A DNA stretch of 51,847 bases from Planctomycetota bacterium. GTDB taxonomy: Bacteria > Planctomycetota > Phycisphaerae > Phycisphaerales > SM1A02. Below the pieces are notes generated by a model. The model saw only the letters and a list, made by a program, of their open reading frames with translations, was not told the origin of the DNA and made no database searches. The stretch is from the NCBI GenBank assembly GCA_017859745.1, contig JAFMML010000018.1:1-51847 (forward strand), written 5' to 3'. A program made the translations under genes and the position numbers. Below are positions 17,125 to 24,883 of this stretch, one piece after another (position 1 is the stretch's first letter; every line of letters begins with the position of its first letter).

Positions 17125-17735
17125 AGCCCCAGATGCGATCGAATCTGTGCGGCGGTGTCGCCGGTGGGATCGATCCGGTGCGCATGCCAGCCGAGGCGCC
17201 GCGCCGCTTCGACGTTCTCGGCGAGATCGTCGAAGAGGACGATCGATCGACCGTCGCGTCGGACTTCGCGCTCGAAGGCTCGGTAGATCCGCTCGTCGGG
17301 CTTGTGGGCGCCGAGCAGATGCGACGCGTGGCGGTGCTGCAGGCGGGTGAACGGCGCGACGTTCTCGAGCCATCGCCAGTGGCTGGCGTTGGTGTTCGAG
17401 AGGCAGGCGGTGGCAAGACCGGCGGATTCGATCTCGTCGAGCAGCGCGTCGAGGCCGGCGTAGGGCTCGATGACCCACACGCGATGGATCGCCTCGATCT
17501 CTTCGGGCGAGTAGCGGCCGGCGCTGAGATCGCTCATGGCGCCGTAGTAGGTCTCGCAGTCGATCTCGCCGACCTGATACCGCTCGATCAGATCGAGCCG
17601 TGGCGCGTCGCTTGCAAGGTGCTCCCAGCCGCCGCGATGTTCGACGCCCGCGTCGCGACACGCCGAGGCGAGATCGGGCTGCAGGCGGATGAAGACGCCG
17701 CCGAGGTCGAAGCAGACGAGGGTGGGGGGCGTCAT
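17121..17735 (-). CDS. HAD-superfamily hydrolase (subfamily IA, YihX-like)
   Basis: 204 residues. Motif I is FDLGGVF near residue 8, where the second Asp of DxD is replaced by Gly as in the DxGG(V) subgroup. Motif II is CLSNTNASHW near 112, the motif III region is HKPDERIY near 144, and motif IV is LFDDLAENVEAARRLGW near 168. Likely a small-molecule phosphatase or haloacid-type hydrolase, like E. coli YihX. ATG 17735 is preferred; GTG 17747 would add four residues. It lies downstream of the toxin-antitoxin-type cluster on the same strand, 34 bases from the nucleotidyltransferase remnant. Confidence 0.82.
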   Translation of the reverse strand: MTPPTLVCFDLGGVFIRLQPDLASACRDAGVEHRGGWEHLASDAPRLDLIERYQVGEIDCETYYGAMSDLSAGRYSPEEIEAIHRVWVIEPYAGLDALLDEIESAGLATACLSNTNASHWRWLENVAPFTRLQHRHASHLLGAHKPDERIYRAFEREVRRDGRSIVLFDDLAENVEAARRLGWHAHRIDPTGDTAAQIRSHLGL

Positions 17736-17769
17736 GGAGTTCGCCACGGAGCGTGTAGAGCCCCGCAGA

Positions 17770-17971
17770 TCATCCTTCGAGCCGCGCGAGATCGTCGAGG
17801 TCGCGAGGCCGCCCGGGAGCCTGCCTGTTCGCCGTCAACTCCTCGAGGCCGATGACCTTTGCAGGCGCGCCGAACCGACCGTCGACGCCGTGGGACCATG
17901 TGCTCGACGTGCTCAACACTCCGGGAGTTGAACGACCCGGGCAACTCGTTGAAGTCGGGGTGGAGGTCCAT
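17770..17971 (-). pseudogene. Decayed DUF6036-type nucleotidyltransferase (toxin-like) gene
   Basis: On the minus strand, an N-terminal piece starts at ATG 17971 (MDLHPDFNELPGSFNSRSVE), like the start of DUF6036-type nucleotidyltransferase-fold proteins. A different frame, closing at 17770, gives the family's usual C-terminus: GAPAKVIGLEELTANRQ, then GRPRDLDDLARLEG. The two pieces abut near 17900, so about 100 residues, including the nucleotide-binding core, are missing and the frame has shifted. In other bacteria this gene lies directly after the small partner gene found here at 17913. The N-terminal match is weaker than the C-terminal one and could be chance, because it overlaps the end of that partner in another frame. 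Confidence 0.55.
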
Positions 17972-18122
17972 TGGAGCCATGCAGACGGTACCACTGCCTT
18001 CGCAACTCCTCCACATGCCGGATCCGTTCCTCGGGCGGACGGGAGAGCCAGTGGGCGAGATCGCGCCGGTCGTCGGCGGCCTCGGTGTCGGTGGTGATTC
18101 GGACGACGCGGTCGAGGGTCAT
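17913..18122 (-). CDS. Small antitoxin-like partner of a DUF6036-type nucleotidyltransferase
   Basis: 69 residues, no known domain name that I can give. It matches a small family with the pattern DDRRD, then a W-x-SRPPEERI-x-x-VE-x-LRRQ-x-Y helix, and a closing RLQRVARVV. This family usually sits just upstream of a nucleotidyltransferase-fold gene and is thought to act as its antitoxin-like partner. Here that gene is only a remnant (17770-17971), so the partner may be an orphan. It follows the ParE-type toxin gene by 27 bases on the same strand. Its 3' end overlaps the remnant. Confidence 0.65.
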   Translation of the reverse strand: MTLDRVVRITTDTEAADDRRDLAHWLSRPPEERIRHVEELRRQWYRLHGSNGPPPRLQRVARVVQLPEC

Positions 18123-18149
18123 GGAGAGGAGTCCGGGCTCCGACAGGAC

Positions 18150-18479
18150 CTAGACCGAGTCCGTCGGATCGCCCGCGGACGGATCGACTCCAAGCCTTGC
18201 GGCGTGCCGGATATGGAGCACGTCGACCGTCCGCGAACCGACCTTGAAGATGACACGGTAGGGACCCACGAGCACCTGCCGCAGGTCGATGCCCGGAAAC
18301 AGGTCGGCTTCGCGCGCCCTCGGATGGCGCTTCGGCATCGTGGCAAGCCCGTCGATCTCGTGCTCCAGCGATGCGAGCCACGACAGGGCGACCGCTGGCG
18401 ATGCCTCCTTCGCCAGGAAGCCTGCGATCTCGGAAGTCTCGTCTCTTGCCGCCGGATGGAACCGCACCACATGCCGCAT
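18150..18479 (-). CDS. RelE/ParE-family toxin
   Basis: 109 residues. Shows the RelE/ParE fold pattern: an N-terminal strand (VVRFHPAARDE), two helices (EIAGFLAKE; ALSWLASLEHEIDGL), MPKRHPRA, then the strand set VLVGPYRVIFKV and TVDVLHIRHAAR. The last motif is the family's usual closing one. RelE-type members cleave mRNA on the ribosome, ParE-type members poison gyrase; the sequence does not decide. It lies 4 bases after a Phd/YefM-type antitoxin gene, forming a type II toxin-antitoxin pair. The C-terminal 16 residues beyond the fold are probably a tail. Confidence 0.87.
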   Translation of the reverse strand: MRHVVRFHPAARDETSEIAGFLAKEASPAVALSWLASLEHEIDGLATMPKRHPRAREADLFPGIDLRQVLVGPYRVIFKVGSRTVDVLHIRHAARLGVDPSAGDPTDSV

Positions 18480-18483
18480 GGAG

Positions 18484-18798
18484 TCAGCGAGTCCGTTTCC
18501 GGCGATTCCCTGCGGGCTTCGCGAGGCGTTGCTTCAACTCCGAGAGCACCTCTTTCGCGGGAACCGCGGGCATCCCGGCCTCGAGTTCGGCGAGGCGGGT
18601 TCGGATCACCTGCTCGACCTCGATCGACTCCACGATCTCGAGCATTCGCTGGTAGGCGGCGGCATCCTGCACCACGACCCGCGCGTGTCCGTTGACGGTC
18701 AGCACCTCGGGGCGACCAGACTTGGCGAGACGGGTCAGATGGCTCTTCGGATCCCGCAGGAAGTGCGTGAGCGGGTGAATGTCGGTGAGTCGGACCAT
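18484..18798 (-). CDS. Phd/YefM-family antitoxin
   Basis: 104 residues. The N-terminal DNA-binding part reads VRLTDIHPLTHFLRDPKSH, GRPEVLTVNGHARVVVQD and AAAYQRMLEI, the normal Phd/YefM order. The C-terminal 45 residues (Glu/Lys-rich, ending in a basic stretch) should wrap the toxin. ATG 18798 is preferred over the in-frame start at 18810 because GGAG lies 6 bases before it and the family begins M-x-x-L. Antitoxins of this kind usually autorepress the operon; no operator was identified with confidence. Confidence 0.87.
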   Translation of the reverse strand: MVRLTDIHPLTHFLRDPKSHLTRLAKSGRPEVLTVNGHARVVVQDAAAYQRMLEIVESIEVEQVIRTRLAELEAGMPAVPAKEVLSELKQRLAKPAGNRRKRTR

Positions 18799-18909
18799 GG
18801 ACTGCTCCAAAGCAGAGAATTCGCAGATCGTTCCAGCCTAACTCGCATTCGCCCGCTGGCGGGAGGTTTCTGCCGAAACTCCGAGGAGTGGACGGATGTC
18901 CGTTCGTCG

Positions 18910-19476
18910 TCAGCCGCGTCGGCGGGCCCGCCGACTTCGGAAGAACCCCCGCAGGAGGGCGACGGACTCCTCGGCGAGCACGCCGCCGACCACCTCGACG
19001 CGGTGGTTCAGTCGGGTGTCCTCGGCGATCCGGTAGAGCGTGCCGCACGCACCCGCCTTGGGATCGGTCGCCCCGTAGACGCAACGGTCGAGCCGCGCGT
19101 TGACGAGCGCCCCCGCGCACATCGGGCAGGGCTCGAGGGTCACCGCCATCGAGCACCCGGTCAGGCGCCACGATCCGAGGCGTTCGCCGGCGCGGCGCAG
19201 GGCGACGATCTCGGCGTGGCCGGTGGGATCGCCGGTCGCCTCGCGGTCGTTGGCGGCCTCGGCGACGATCTCGATGCCGTCGCCGGTCCGTCGCCAGACC
19301 ACCGCGGCGATCGGCACCTCGCCGACGGCGGCGGCGCCGGCCGCCAGCCGCAGGGCCCGCCGCATCATTCGGAGGTCGATCTCGGTCAGGGTGTCGGTCG
19401 ACGCCAGGGCGGCGAGGTCTGCGCGACGCGAAGCGATGCGGCGCCGCGCAAGCGTGCGACTTCGAGCGACGTTCAT
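18910..19476 (-). CDS. tadA: tRNA-specific adenosine deaminase TadA-like
   Basis: 188 residues, cytidine/deoxycytidylate deaminase fold. The zinc site is His87-Ala-Glu89 and PCPMC (Cys117, Cys120). The family elements GEVPIAAVV, DPTGHAEIVALRRA and AGALVNARLDRCVYG are present. It should convert A34 to inosine in tRNA-Arg. The start overlaps the tatC stop (ATGA at 19473-19476). Compared with the usual TadA it carries about 35 extra, Arg-rich N-terminal residues; an internal Met near residue 37 is the alternative start. The C-terminus ends in RSRRARRRG. Confidence 0.87.
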   Translation of the reverse strand: MNVARSRTLARRRIASRRADLAALASTDTLTEIDLRMMRRALRLAAGAAAVGEVPIAAVVWRRTGDGIEIVAEAANDREATGDPTGHAEIVALRRAGERLGSWRLTGCSMAVTLEPCPMCAGALVNARLDRCVYGATDPKAGACGTLYRIAEDTRLNHRVEVVGGVLAEESVALLRGFFRSRRARRRG

Positions 19477-20954
19477 CGTGGCGGACCGCCGGAGGCGCCG
19501 CCGGGATTGCGAGGCCCGTCGTCGTCGGGAGCGACGTCGTACGGCGACCCGTCATCGTCGTCGCGGTCGTGCCCGCTCGTGCCCGCAGGAGGACTGTCGC
19601 CGACGACTTCATCGGCGTCGCCGTCGGGCTCTCTGGGTGGAGGCGGACCGTCGTCGTCGTTGCCGGTCTGGTCGTCGTCGCCTTCCTCGTTGTCTCCCTC
19701 GTCGTCTTCCTCGTCGTCTTCCCGATCGAATGGATCGACGCCACGGGCCACCGCACCCGGCGGCGGGGGTGCCGCCGCCGAAGGCGCCTCGTCGCGACCG
19801 CCGCGACGCCACTTGCGGACGCGATCGAAGGTGTCGTGCACGATCGAGCCGCGGGCGAGGCGCTCGGGCGGCAGGGCGACGAGCAGCAGGATGCCGAGTT
19901 CGTACAGGCCGTACAGCGGGCCGAGCAGCAGGAACATCGAGATGAAGTCCGGCGGCGTCAGCACCGCGGCGACGACGGCGCAGGCGAGCACCGCGTACTT
20001 GCGATTCCTCCGCAGCACCTCGACGTTCACGATGCCCACCCATCCCAGCAGCAGGATCACCAGCGGAAGCTGGAATGCGATCGAGATCGCAAGCGCCAGC
20101 AGAAGCACGAAGTTGACGTACTCGCGCAGGCGGAAGACCGGCAGCAGACTGCGATCGCGGGCGAGCGTCGCCGAGCGGATCTCGACCTCGTCCTCGCCGA
20201 CGGGCATGACCACGCGGAGCTGCGCGGTCTTCGCATCGATCCACGCATCGCCCGGCCGAAGGGATGCGGGCGGCTCGTCGAGGATCGGCAGACTGGCCGG
20301 TGGTGCGGAGGCGGCGATCGCCCGGTCGGGGGGCGGGACGTCGGCTTCGGCCGTCGCTTCCGCCTCGGGAAGGCGCTTGCCCGGCGGAGCGGCGAGGCTC
20401 GGATCGACTTCAGGTGCCGTGGCGGCGTCCGGCGCCGCGCCGATCGGGAAGGTCTCGGTCGGTCCAGGCTGCCCGAAGCCGACCAGAAACAGCAGCATCA
20501 GCGGCAGCATCACCCAGTAGAGCACCGAGAGTCCCAGCGCCACCAGCACGCCGCTCGCCGGCATCAGGAAGTGCGCGAAGCGGCGTTCGTTCGCGTAGAG
20601 GCCCGGCTCGACGAACTTCCACAACTGATAGACCAGCCACGGTGCGCTCAGGACCAGCGACAGGATCACCGCCAGGAAGAGGTCGGTGGTGAGGGTCTCG
20701 ACCGGACTCAGGGCCTGCACCTGCGTCGGCAGGCGGCGGGCCTCGAGCGCCGCGTAGAGCGGAGCGGTCATGATCTCGCGAATCGAGTCCGCGAGGACGA
20801 ACGCCAGCACCGCCAGGGGAAGCGGGACGATCAGCGCGAAGATCAGGCGGCGGCGCAGCTCCTCGAGGTGCTCGCCGAAGGTCATGACGGCGCCGGCTTC
20901 GACCTCGTCGTCGCGCCTGTCGCCGTACCGATCCTGTGAAGGTCGCTTGGCCAT
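19473..20954 (-). CDS. tatC: Sec-independent (Tat) translocase subunit TatC, enlarged
   Basis: 493 residues, about twice the usual TatC. The N-terminal signature is present (MTFGEHLEELRRRL near 24; PLYAAL; FVEPGLYANER near 115), as are six membrane helices. Two additions stand out. One is a roughly 110-residue Ala/Pro/Glu-rich insert at 161-272, in the periplasmic loop between helices 3 and 4. The other is a C-terminal cytoplasmic tail from about 390 dominated by Asp, Glu, Gly and Pro. TatC recognises twin-arginine signals; likely substrates here are the phosphoesterase at 1069 and ActB. tatD lies 27 bases upstream and tadA overlaps the stop. No tatA/tatB is in the window. Confidence 0.92.
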   Translation of the reverse strand: MAKRPSQDRYGDRRDDEVEAGAVMTFGEHLEELRRRLIFALIVPLPLAVLAFVLADSIREIMTAPLYAALEARRLPTQVQALSPVETLTTDLFLAVILSLVLSAPWLVYQLWKFVEPGLYANERRFAHFLMPASGVLVALGLSVLYWVMLPLMLLFLVGFGQPGPTETFPIGAAPDAATAPEVDPSLAAPPGKRLPEAEATAEADVPPPDRAIAASAPPASLPILDEPPASLRPGDAWIDAKTAQLRVVMPVGEDEVEIRSATLARDRSLLPVFRLREYVNFVLLLALAISIAFQLPLVILLLGWVGIVNVEVLRRNRKYAVLACAVVAAVLTPPDFISMFLLLGPLYGLYELGILLLVALPPERLARGSIVHDTFDRVRKWRRGGRDEAPSAAAPPPPGAVARGVDPFDREDDEEDDEGDNEEGDDDQTGNDDDGPPPPREPDGDADEVVGDSPPAGTSGHDRDDDDGSPYDVAPDDDGPRNPGGASGGPPR

Positions 20955-20981
20955 CTGGAATCCGCTGACGATAGCGGGTGG

Positions 20982-21773
20982 TCAGGCGTGTCCGTCGGAG
21001 GGAAGACCGAAGAACCGCTCGGCGTTCGCGTCGAGGCGGGCCTCGAGTTCCGGTGGCGTCAGGCCATGGATCTCCGCGAGACGCTCCGCGACCGCGACGA
21101 CGTACCGCGGCTCGTTCGGCCGAACCTTGCGATGCGGTTCCGGTGAGAGGTAGGGGCTGTCGGTCTCGACCATGACCCGTTCGATGGGCACCAGGCGAGC
21201 GCTCTCGGCGACCTCGGGAGCGTTGGCGAAGGTGAGCACGCCGGTGAAGGAGATCCACGCCCCGAAGTCGAGGACCCGCTGGGCGTCCTCGGGTCCCTCG
21301 GTGAAGCAGTGGAAGACGAACCGCTCCGGCGGCAGTCCCGAAGCGTCGAGGATCGGAAGCAGTTCCGCAACCGCCTTGCGGCTGTGGACGACGACGGACT
21401 TGCCGAGGCCTTCGGCGGTCCACGCGACGATGTGCTCGAGTTGCGCGTCGAGGACCCGACGCTGGGTGTCGGGATCGGGACGGGTGTAGTGTCGGTCGAG
21501 GCCGAGTTCGCCCCATGCGACGCAGCGTGGACTCGTGCCGACTCGACGCAGATCATCCCAGTCGATCGCCTCGTCGCTGTGCAGGGGGTGGACGCCCGCC
21601 GAGCAGAAGACCCGGGGGTCGGCCTCGGCGAGCGCCAGCGCCGCCTTCGCGTCCCCGCTGCCGACGGCGATCGAGATCATCCGGGAGACGCCCGCGGCCG
21701 CCGCCGCATCGACGACCTCGGTCTCGCGTCCCCGAAAGACCTTCGAGGTGAGATGGCAGTGGGTGTCGATCAC
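20982..21773 (-). CDS. tatD: TatD-family metal-dependent hydrolase/DNase
   Basis: 263 residues, TIM-barrel amidohydrolase-like. Metal ligands are seen as DTHCHL at residues 3-8, Glu in WGELGLDRHY near 89, VVHSRKA near 128, FHCFTEG near 153 and ETDSPYL near 203. Members act as 3'-5' exonucleases on DNA and are cytoplasmic. It starts with GTG, and the start overlaps the upstream antiporter stop (GTGA), so it is translationally coupled in the long minus-strand operon. The linkage of tatD to tatC recalls the E. coli tatABCD order although TatD is not needed for export. Confidence 0.93.
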   Translation of the reverse strand: MIDTHCHLTSKVFRGRETEVVDAAAAAGVSRMISIAVGSGDAKAALALAEADPRVFCSAGVHPLHSDEAIDWDDLRRVGTSPRCVAWGELGLDRHYTRPDPDTQRRVLDAQLEHIVAWTAEGLGKSVVVHSRKAVAELLPILDASGLPPERFVFHCFTEGPEDAQRVLDFGAWISFTGVLTFANAPEVAESARLVPIERVMVETDSPYLSPEPHRKVRPNEPRYVVAVAERLAEIHGLTPPELEARLDANAERFFGLPSDGHA

Positions 21774-23209
21774 GTCGCCACCTCGCGACCGGAGTCCGTC
21801 GAACCGGCGGACTCCGATGCGGGCTCGCGTTCCACGGCGTCGACTTCGCCCGCCTTGGCGAGTCCGAATCGCATCAGCAGGGGTCCGACGAGTTCGTGGA
21901 TCGTGATCACCGCCAGCAGCAGCGTGGCGAGTTCACCCGCCCATGCCGCGTCGGGAAGGTTGCGCCGCACCTCGCCCACGAGGGCGATGGAGAGGCCCGC
22001 CTGCGAGATGAAGCACGCCCACAGCCAGCGGCGGACCGGGGGATCGAAGCCGACGAGACGGGTGCCGATGCCGGCGGCGCCGGTGATCAGCGCCGCTCGA
22101 CATCCGACGATCACGAGCACCGCCGGCCAGAGGCTCGGGAGATCGCCGAGGTGGACGCCGGCGCCGGCGACGGCGAAGAAGACGCAGCAGACCGGAAGCA
22201 GCAGACGTTCGGCGCTGCGCTCGAGATCCGCGTTGTGTCCGGCGAGGTTCGCCTGGGCGATGCCTGCCGACAGGCCCACCAGCAGCGGCGCGACGTGGAG
22301 GAACTCGCCGATCACGGCGATCCCGAACGCGGCCAGCAGGACGAGGGCGTCGAGCTGCTCCGGCACCGCACGAGAGATCCAGAGGATCATTCCACCGATC
22401 ACCCCGCCCACCAGCACCGATCCCAACAGATGCCAGGCGAGTCCGCCGGCGAGCGGCAGCAGGTCGCCGCCGCCCTCTCCGCCACCGAATCGAACCACGG
22501 CGAACATCAACACCGTGAAGGTCGTGATCAGCACGAGGTCGACCATGATCGCGCTGGTCAAGCTGATGCGACTCACCGGTCCGCGGGCTCGGGCGTCCTT
22601 GATGACCGCGATCAGGACCGCCGGCGAAATCGCCATGGCGATGGTGCCGACGATGAGGGCGGGAACGATGCCGGGACCTTCGCCGTCCTCGCCGGCAAGG
22701 CCGGGCACCATGGGCAGGATGACCAGCGATGTGACGAGCGCCATGCCCGAGAAGACCACCACCGCGTGAAGGCCCACGACGCCGGCGACCTTGGCGGCGA
22801 TCGCCCGCAGTTCCCCAAGCCGGATCTCTCCCCCGGCCACGAAGGCGATGACCGCGATGGCAAGGCCATCGACGAGCTTCACGTAGGCCAACTGTTCGCT
22901 GCCCAGGATGTCGGGGAACCAGTCCGGCCGCCATGTCGCGGCGTCGGGTCCGACCAGCACGCCGAACAGCAGGTAGCCGCAGATTCGCGGGAGACGCACG
23001 ACCGAGAGCAGTTCGCCGAAGATCCACGCGCCGAGGACGAGGACTCCGAGACCCAGCACCAGATCCCGCAGGCCTCGCGGCGGCGACGTGATCGTCTCGC
23101 CGAGCACGCCGAGTTCGCCGGTTCGCACCGGTACCGACAGGATGCCGGCGGCGGCGGCGAGGCCGAGCAGTCCGGCGAGAACGAGCAGCAGCAGAAGGTT
23201 GCGGCTCAA
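21770..23209 (-). CDS. Cation:proton antiporter (CPA superfamily)
   Basis: 479 residues with about 12 hydrophobic segments in the CPA pattern: LPRICGYLLFGVLVGPD near 70, LAIAVIAFVAGGEI near 120, and an Asp-bearing helix IMVDLVLI near 215. Further on are FLHVAPLLVGLSAGIAQANL and FFAVAGAGVHL. There is no C-terminal TrkA-N/C domain. It begins with a TTG (23209) that overlaps the stop of the preceding antiporter-like gene (TTGA). The likely role is sodium or potassium/proton exchange across the inner membrane. It is third or fourth in the operon behind PTS IIA and PII-like genes, which suggests regulated ion transport. Confidence 0.82.
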   Translation of the reverse strand: MSRNLLLLLVLAGLLGLAAAAGILSVPVRTGELGVLGETITSPPRGLRDLVLGLGVLVLGAWIFGELLSVVRLPRICGYLLFGVLVGPDAATWRPDWFPDILGSEQLAYVKLVDGLAIAVIAFVAGGEIRLGELRAIAAKVAGVVGLHAVVVFSGMALVTSLVILPMVPGLAGEDGEGPGIVPALIVGTIAMAISPAVLIAVIKDARARGPVSRISLTSAIMVDLVLITTFTVLMFAVVRFGGGEGGGDLLPLAGGLAWHLLGSVLVGGVIGGMILWISRAVPEQLDALVLLAAFGIAVIGEFLHVAPLLVGLSAGIAQANLAGHNADLERSAERLLLPVCCVFFAVAGAGVHLGDLPSLWPAVLVIVGCRAALITGAAGIGTRLVGFDPPVRRWLWACFISQAGLSIALVGEVRRNLPDAAWAGELATLLLAVITIHELVGPLLMRFGLAKAGEVDAVEREPASESAGSTDSGREVAT

Positions 23210-24537
23210 GAGGTCGCCTCATTGAGATCGGACTTCGAGTCGGAGGTGGGGGCCGTCGACGATCGCTGCTGCCACGACTGCAGCGGCGCGGCCAGTCCCG
23301 ATGCGAGTCCGGCGATCACCACTGCGGTCAGCAGGGTGCGGGCGAGGGTCGAATCCTCGACCAGGACGAGGGCGATGGCGACGGCGACGGCAAGCGGTGC
23401 CTGGCGAACGCTGGCCAGCCGCAACGGCGTGTTCGTGGGGAGCTCCTCTCGAGCGAGGCGCATCGATTGACCAAGGGTGAACGGCTTCAACAGGATCCGC
23501 GTCGCGGCGATCGCGAAGCCCAACGCCAGCGGCGCCCAGCCCGAGTCGACGGAGACGAGCACACCCGCGAAGCCGTACAGCAGCATGCCTCCAGCGGTCT
23601 CGCCGCGGTGCAGCACCGACTCGAGGTTCCGCAGCGGACCCGTCGAGAGGTTCGCAAGCACGACGCCTGCGAGAAGTCCCGACAGCAGCGGGGAGATGCC
23701 CGCGGCGTCGGCCACTCCGGCCACGATGCAGACGAACCCGACGACCACGACGAGCATCTGCGGCGAGTCTCGCTCGACCATCGAAAGCAGGAACCTCGCG
23801 CCGATTCCGACGACCGCCGCGGTCGCCAGGAGCACGGCGAGGCGTCGTCCGCCCAGCAGCGGATCGAGCGTCGAGGCGATGCCGTCGGCGCGGACGGGAA
23901 GCGACGCGAGGCCGGCGAGGGCGATGGCGACGATCGCGGAGAGACCCGCCGCGGCGGCGATGAGGGTCGCGATGCGACGGGTGCGGTCGGAGAGCTCGAC
24001 GCGAAGCGAACGGGTCTCCGGCGCCCACGAGAGGTTGGCCGCCGCAAGCGTCGCGAGCGGGGCGAACAGCGCCGCCGGATGGGCGAAGGCGTTCTCGACG
24101 GCCAGGCCCAGGACGATCGCTCCCAGCGAGGCGGCGACGAGCGCGGACATGGCAGCGTCCTTCACCGTCCAGGTCCAGATCACCCCTGGCACCGCCTGCA
24201 GGATCTTCCATCTCGCCTGCAGGCCGACGATCAGGCCGACCCAGCCCAGCGCGACCACGACCAGCGGTCGCAGTCCCGAGAAGATGCCTTCGTCGACGAG
24301 GTCGAGACCCACCGGTCCGAGCGCGATGCCTGCGAGCACCGCGAACCACCCGCCGGCGGAGAGCGCCGCCACGGCGCGGTTGCGATGCAGACGACGCGAG
24401 AACGGTGTGCCCGCGGCGATGGCCAGTCCGCCCAGAGCGAGAACCGCGAGAAAGATCCGGAAGCCGATGGGGACGCCGTCGCCGCCTCCGGCGGCGGTCG
24501 GAACTCCATCGGCCGCAATCAGGAGAGCGGCGATCAT
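23206..24537 (-). CDS. Second, diverged cation:proton antiporter-like membrane protein
   Basis: 443 residues with about 12 hydrophobic segments. It is weakly like the CPA antiporter at 21770: GGWFAVLAGIALGPVGLDLV near 83, then near 285-305 GISPLLSGLLAGVVLANL, then RILLKPFTLGQSMRL and an ending rich in Ala/Leu. The usual ion-binding Asp helix is not clear, so it may be a partner subunit or a diverged copy. The two genes may form a heterodimeric transporter, since their translation is coupled. It starts 4 bases after the PII-like gene stop. Confidence 0.7.
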   Translation of the reverse strand: MIAALLIAADGVPTAAGGGDGVPIGFRIFLAVLALGGLAIAAGTPFSRRLHRNRAVAALSAGGWFAVLAGIALGPVGLDLVDEGIFSGLRPLVVVALGWVGLIVGLQARWKILQAVPGVIWTWTVKDAAMSALVAASLGAIVLGLAVENAFAHPAALFAPLATLAAANLSWAPETRSLRVELSDRTRRIATLIAAAAGLSAIVAIALAGLASLPVRADGIASTLDPLLGGRRLAVLLATAAVVGIGARFLLSMVERDSPQMLVVVVGFVCIVAGVADAAGISPLLSGLLAGVVLANLSTGPLRNLESVLHRGETAGGMLLYGFAGVLVSVDSGWAPLALGFAIAATRILLKPFTLGQSMRLAREELPTNTPLRLASVRQAPLAVAVAIALVLVEDSTLARTLLTAVVIAGLASGLAAPLQSWQQRSSTAPTSDSKSDLNEATS

Positions 24538-24541
24538 CGGT

Positions 24542-24883
24542 TCACGACTCGTCCGGCAGCCCGAGGGTCGACTCCACCGGAAGCACCGCGCCGATCGGAC
24601 GCTGTCCCGGCTTCATCTCCTCGATGAACGCTCGCACCGCCTCGATCCGATCGCGGGTGGTGACCGAGATGAGGATTCGGCTTCCGGTCTCCCGCGGCAG
24701 CAACGCGGCGAGTCCGGCGAACATCGGCATCTCCTCCCGGATGATCGCCCCCAGGCCCTTCGAGTCGACGACGGTCGCGCCGGTGATGCCGACATCGAGC
24801 AGACCGGTCGCGAGTGGATCGAAGGACTCCTCGTTCCGCGCGATCAGGATCAGGAGGCAACGACTCGAGGGCGCTTCAGCCAT
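24542..24883 (-). CDS. PII-like (GlnB-fold) signalling protein
   Basis: 113 residues. The pattern is that of the PII-like superfamily: a first strand CLLILIARNE, a helix, the strand ITGATVVDSKGLGAIIREEM, then a loop where the T-loop would be, and a strand RILISVTTRDRIEAVRAFIEE. It lacks the uridylylated Tyr and canonical T-loop sequence of GlnB/GlnK. PII-like proteins bind nucleotides or bicarbonate and commonly regulate a neighbouring transporter. Here that would be one or both antiporter-like proteins downstream. ATG 24883 overlaps the PTS IIA stop by 8 bases. Confidence 0.68.
   Translation of the reverse strand: MAEAPSSRCLLILIARNEESFDPLATGLLDVGITGATVVDSKGLGAIIREEMPMFAGLAALLPRETGSRILISVTTRDRIEAVRAFIEEMKPGQRPIGAVLPVESTLGLPDES

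Noticed and set aside
17732-18016. A 94-codon intact minus-strand gene
   Set aside because: Only its first part resembles a family start; beyond about residue 40 it reads the Arg-rich wrong frame of the nucleotidyltransferase C-terminus, so it is better explained as a frameshifted remnant.
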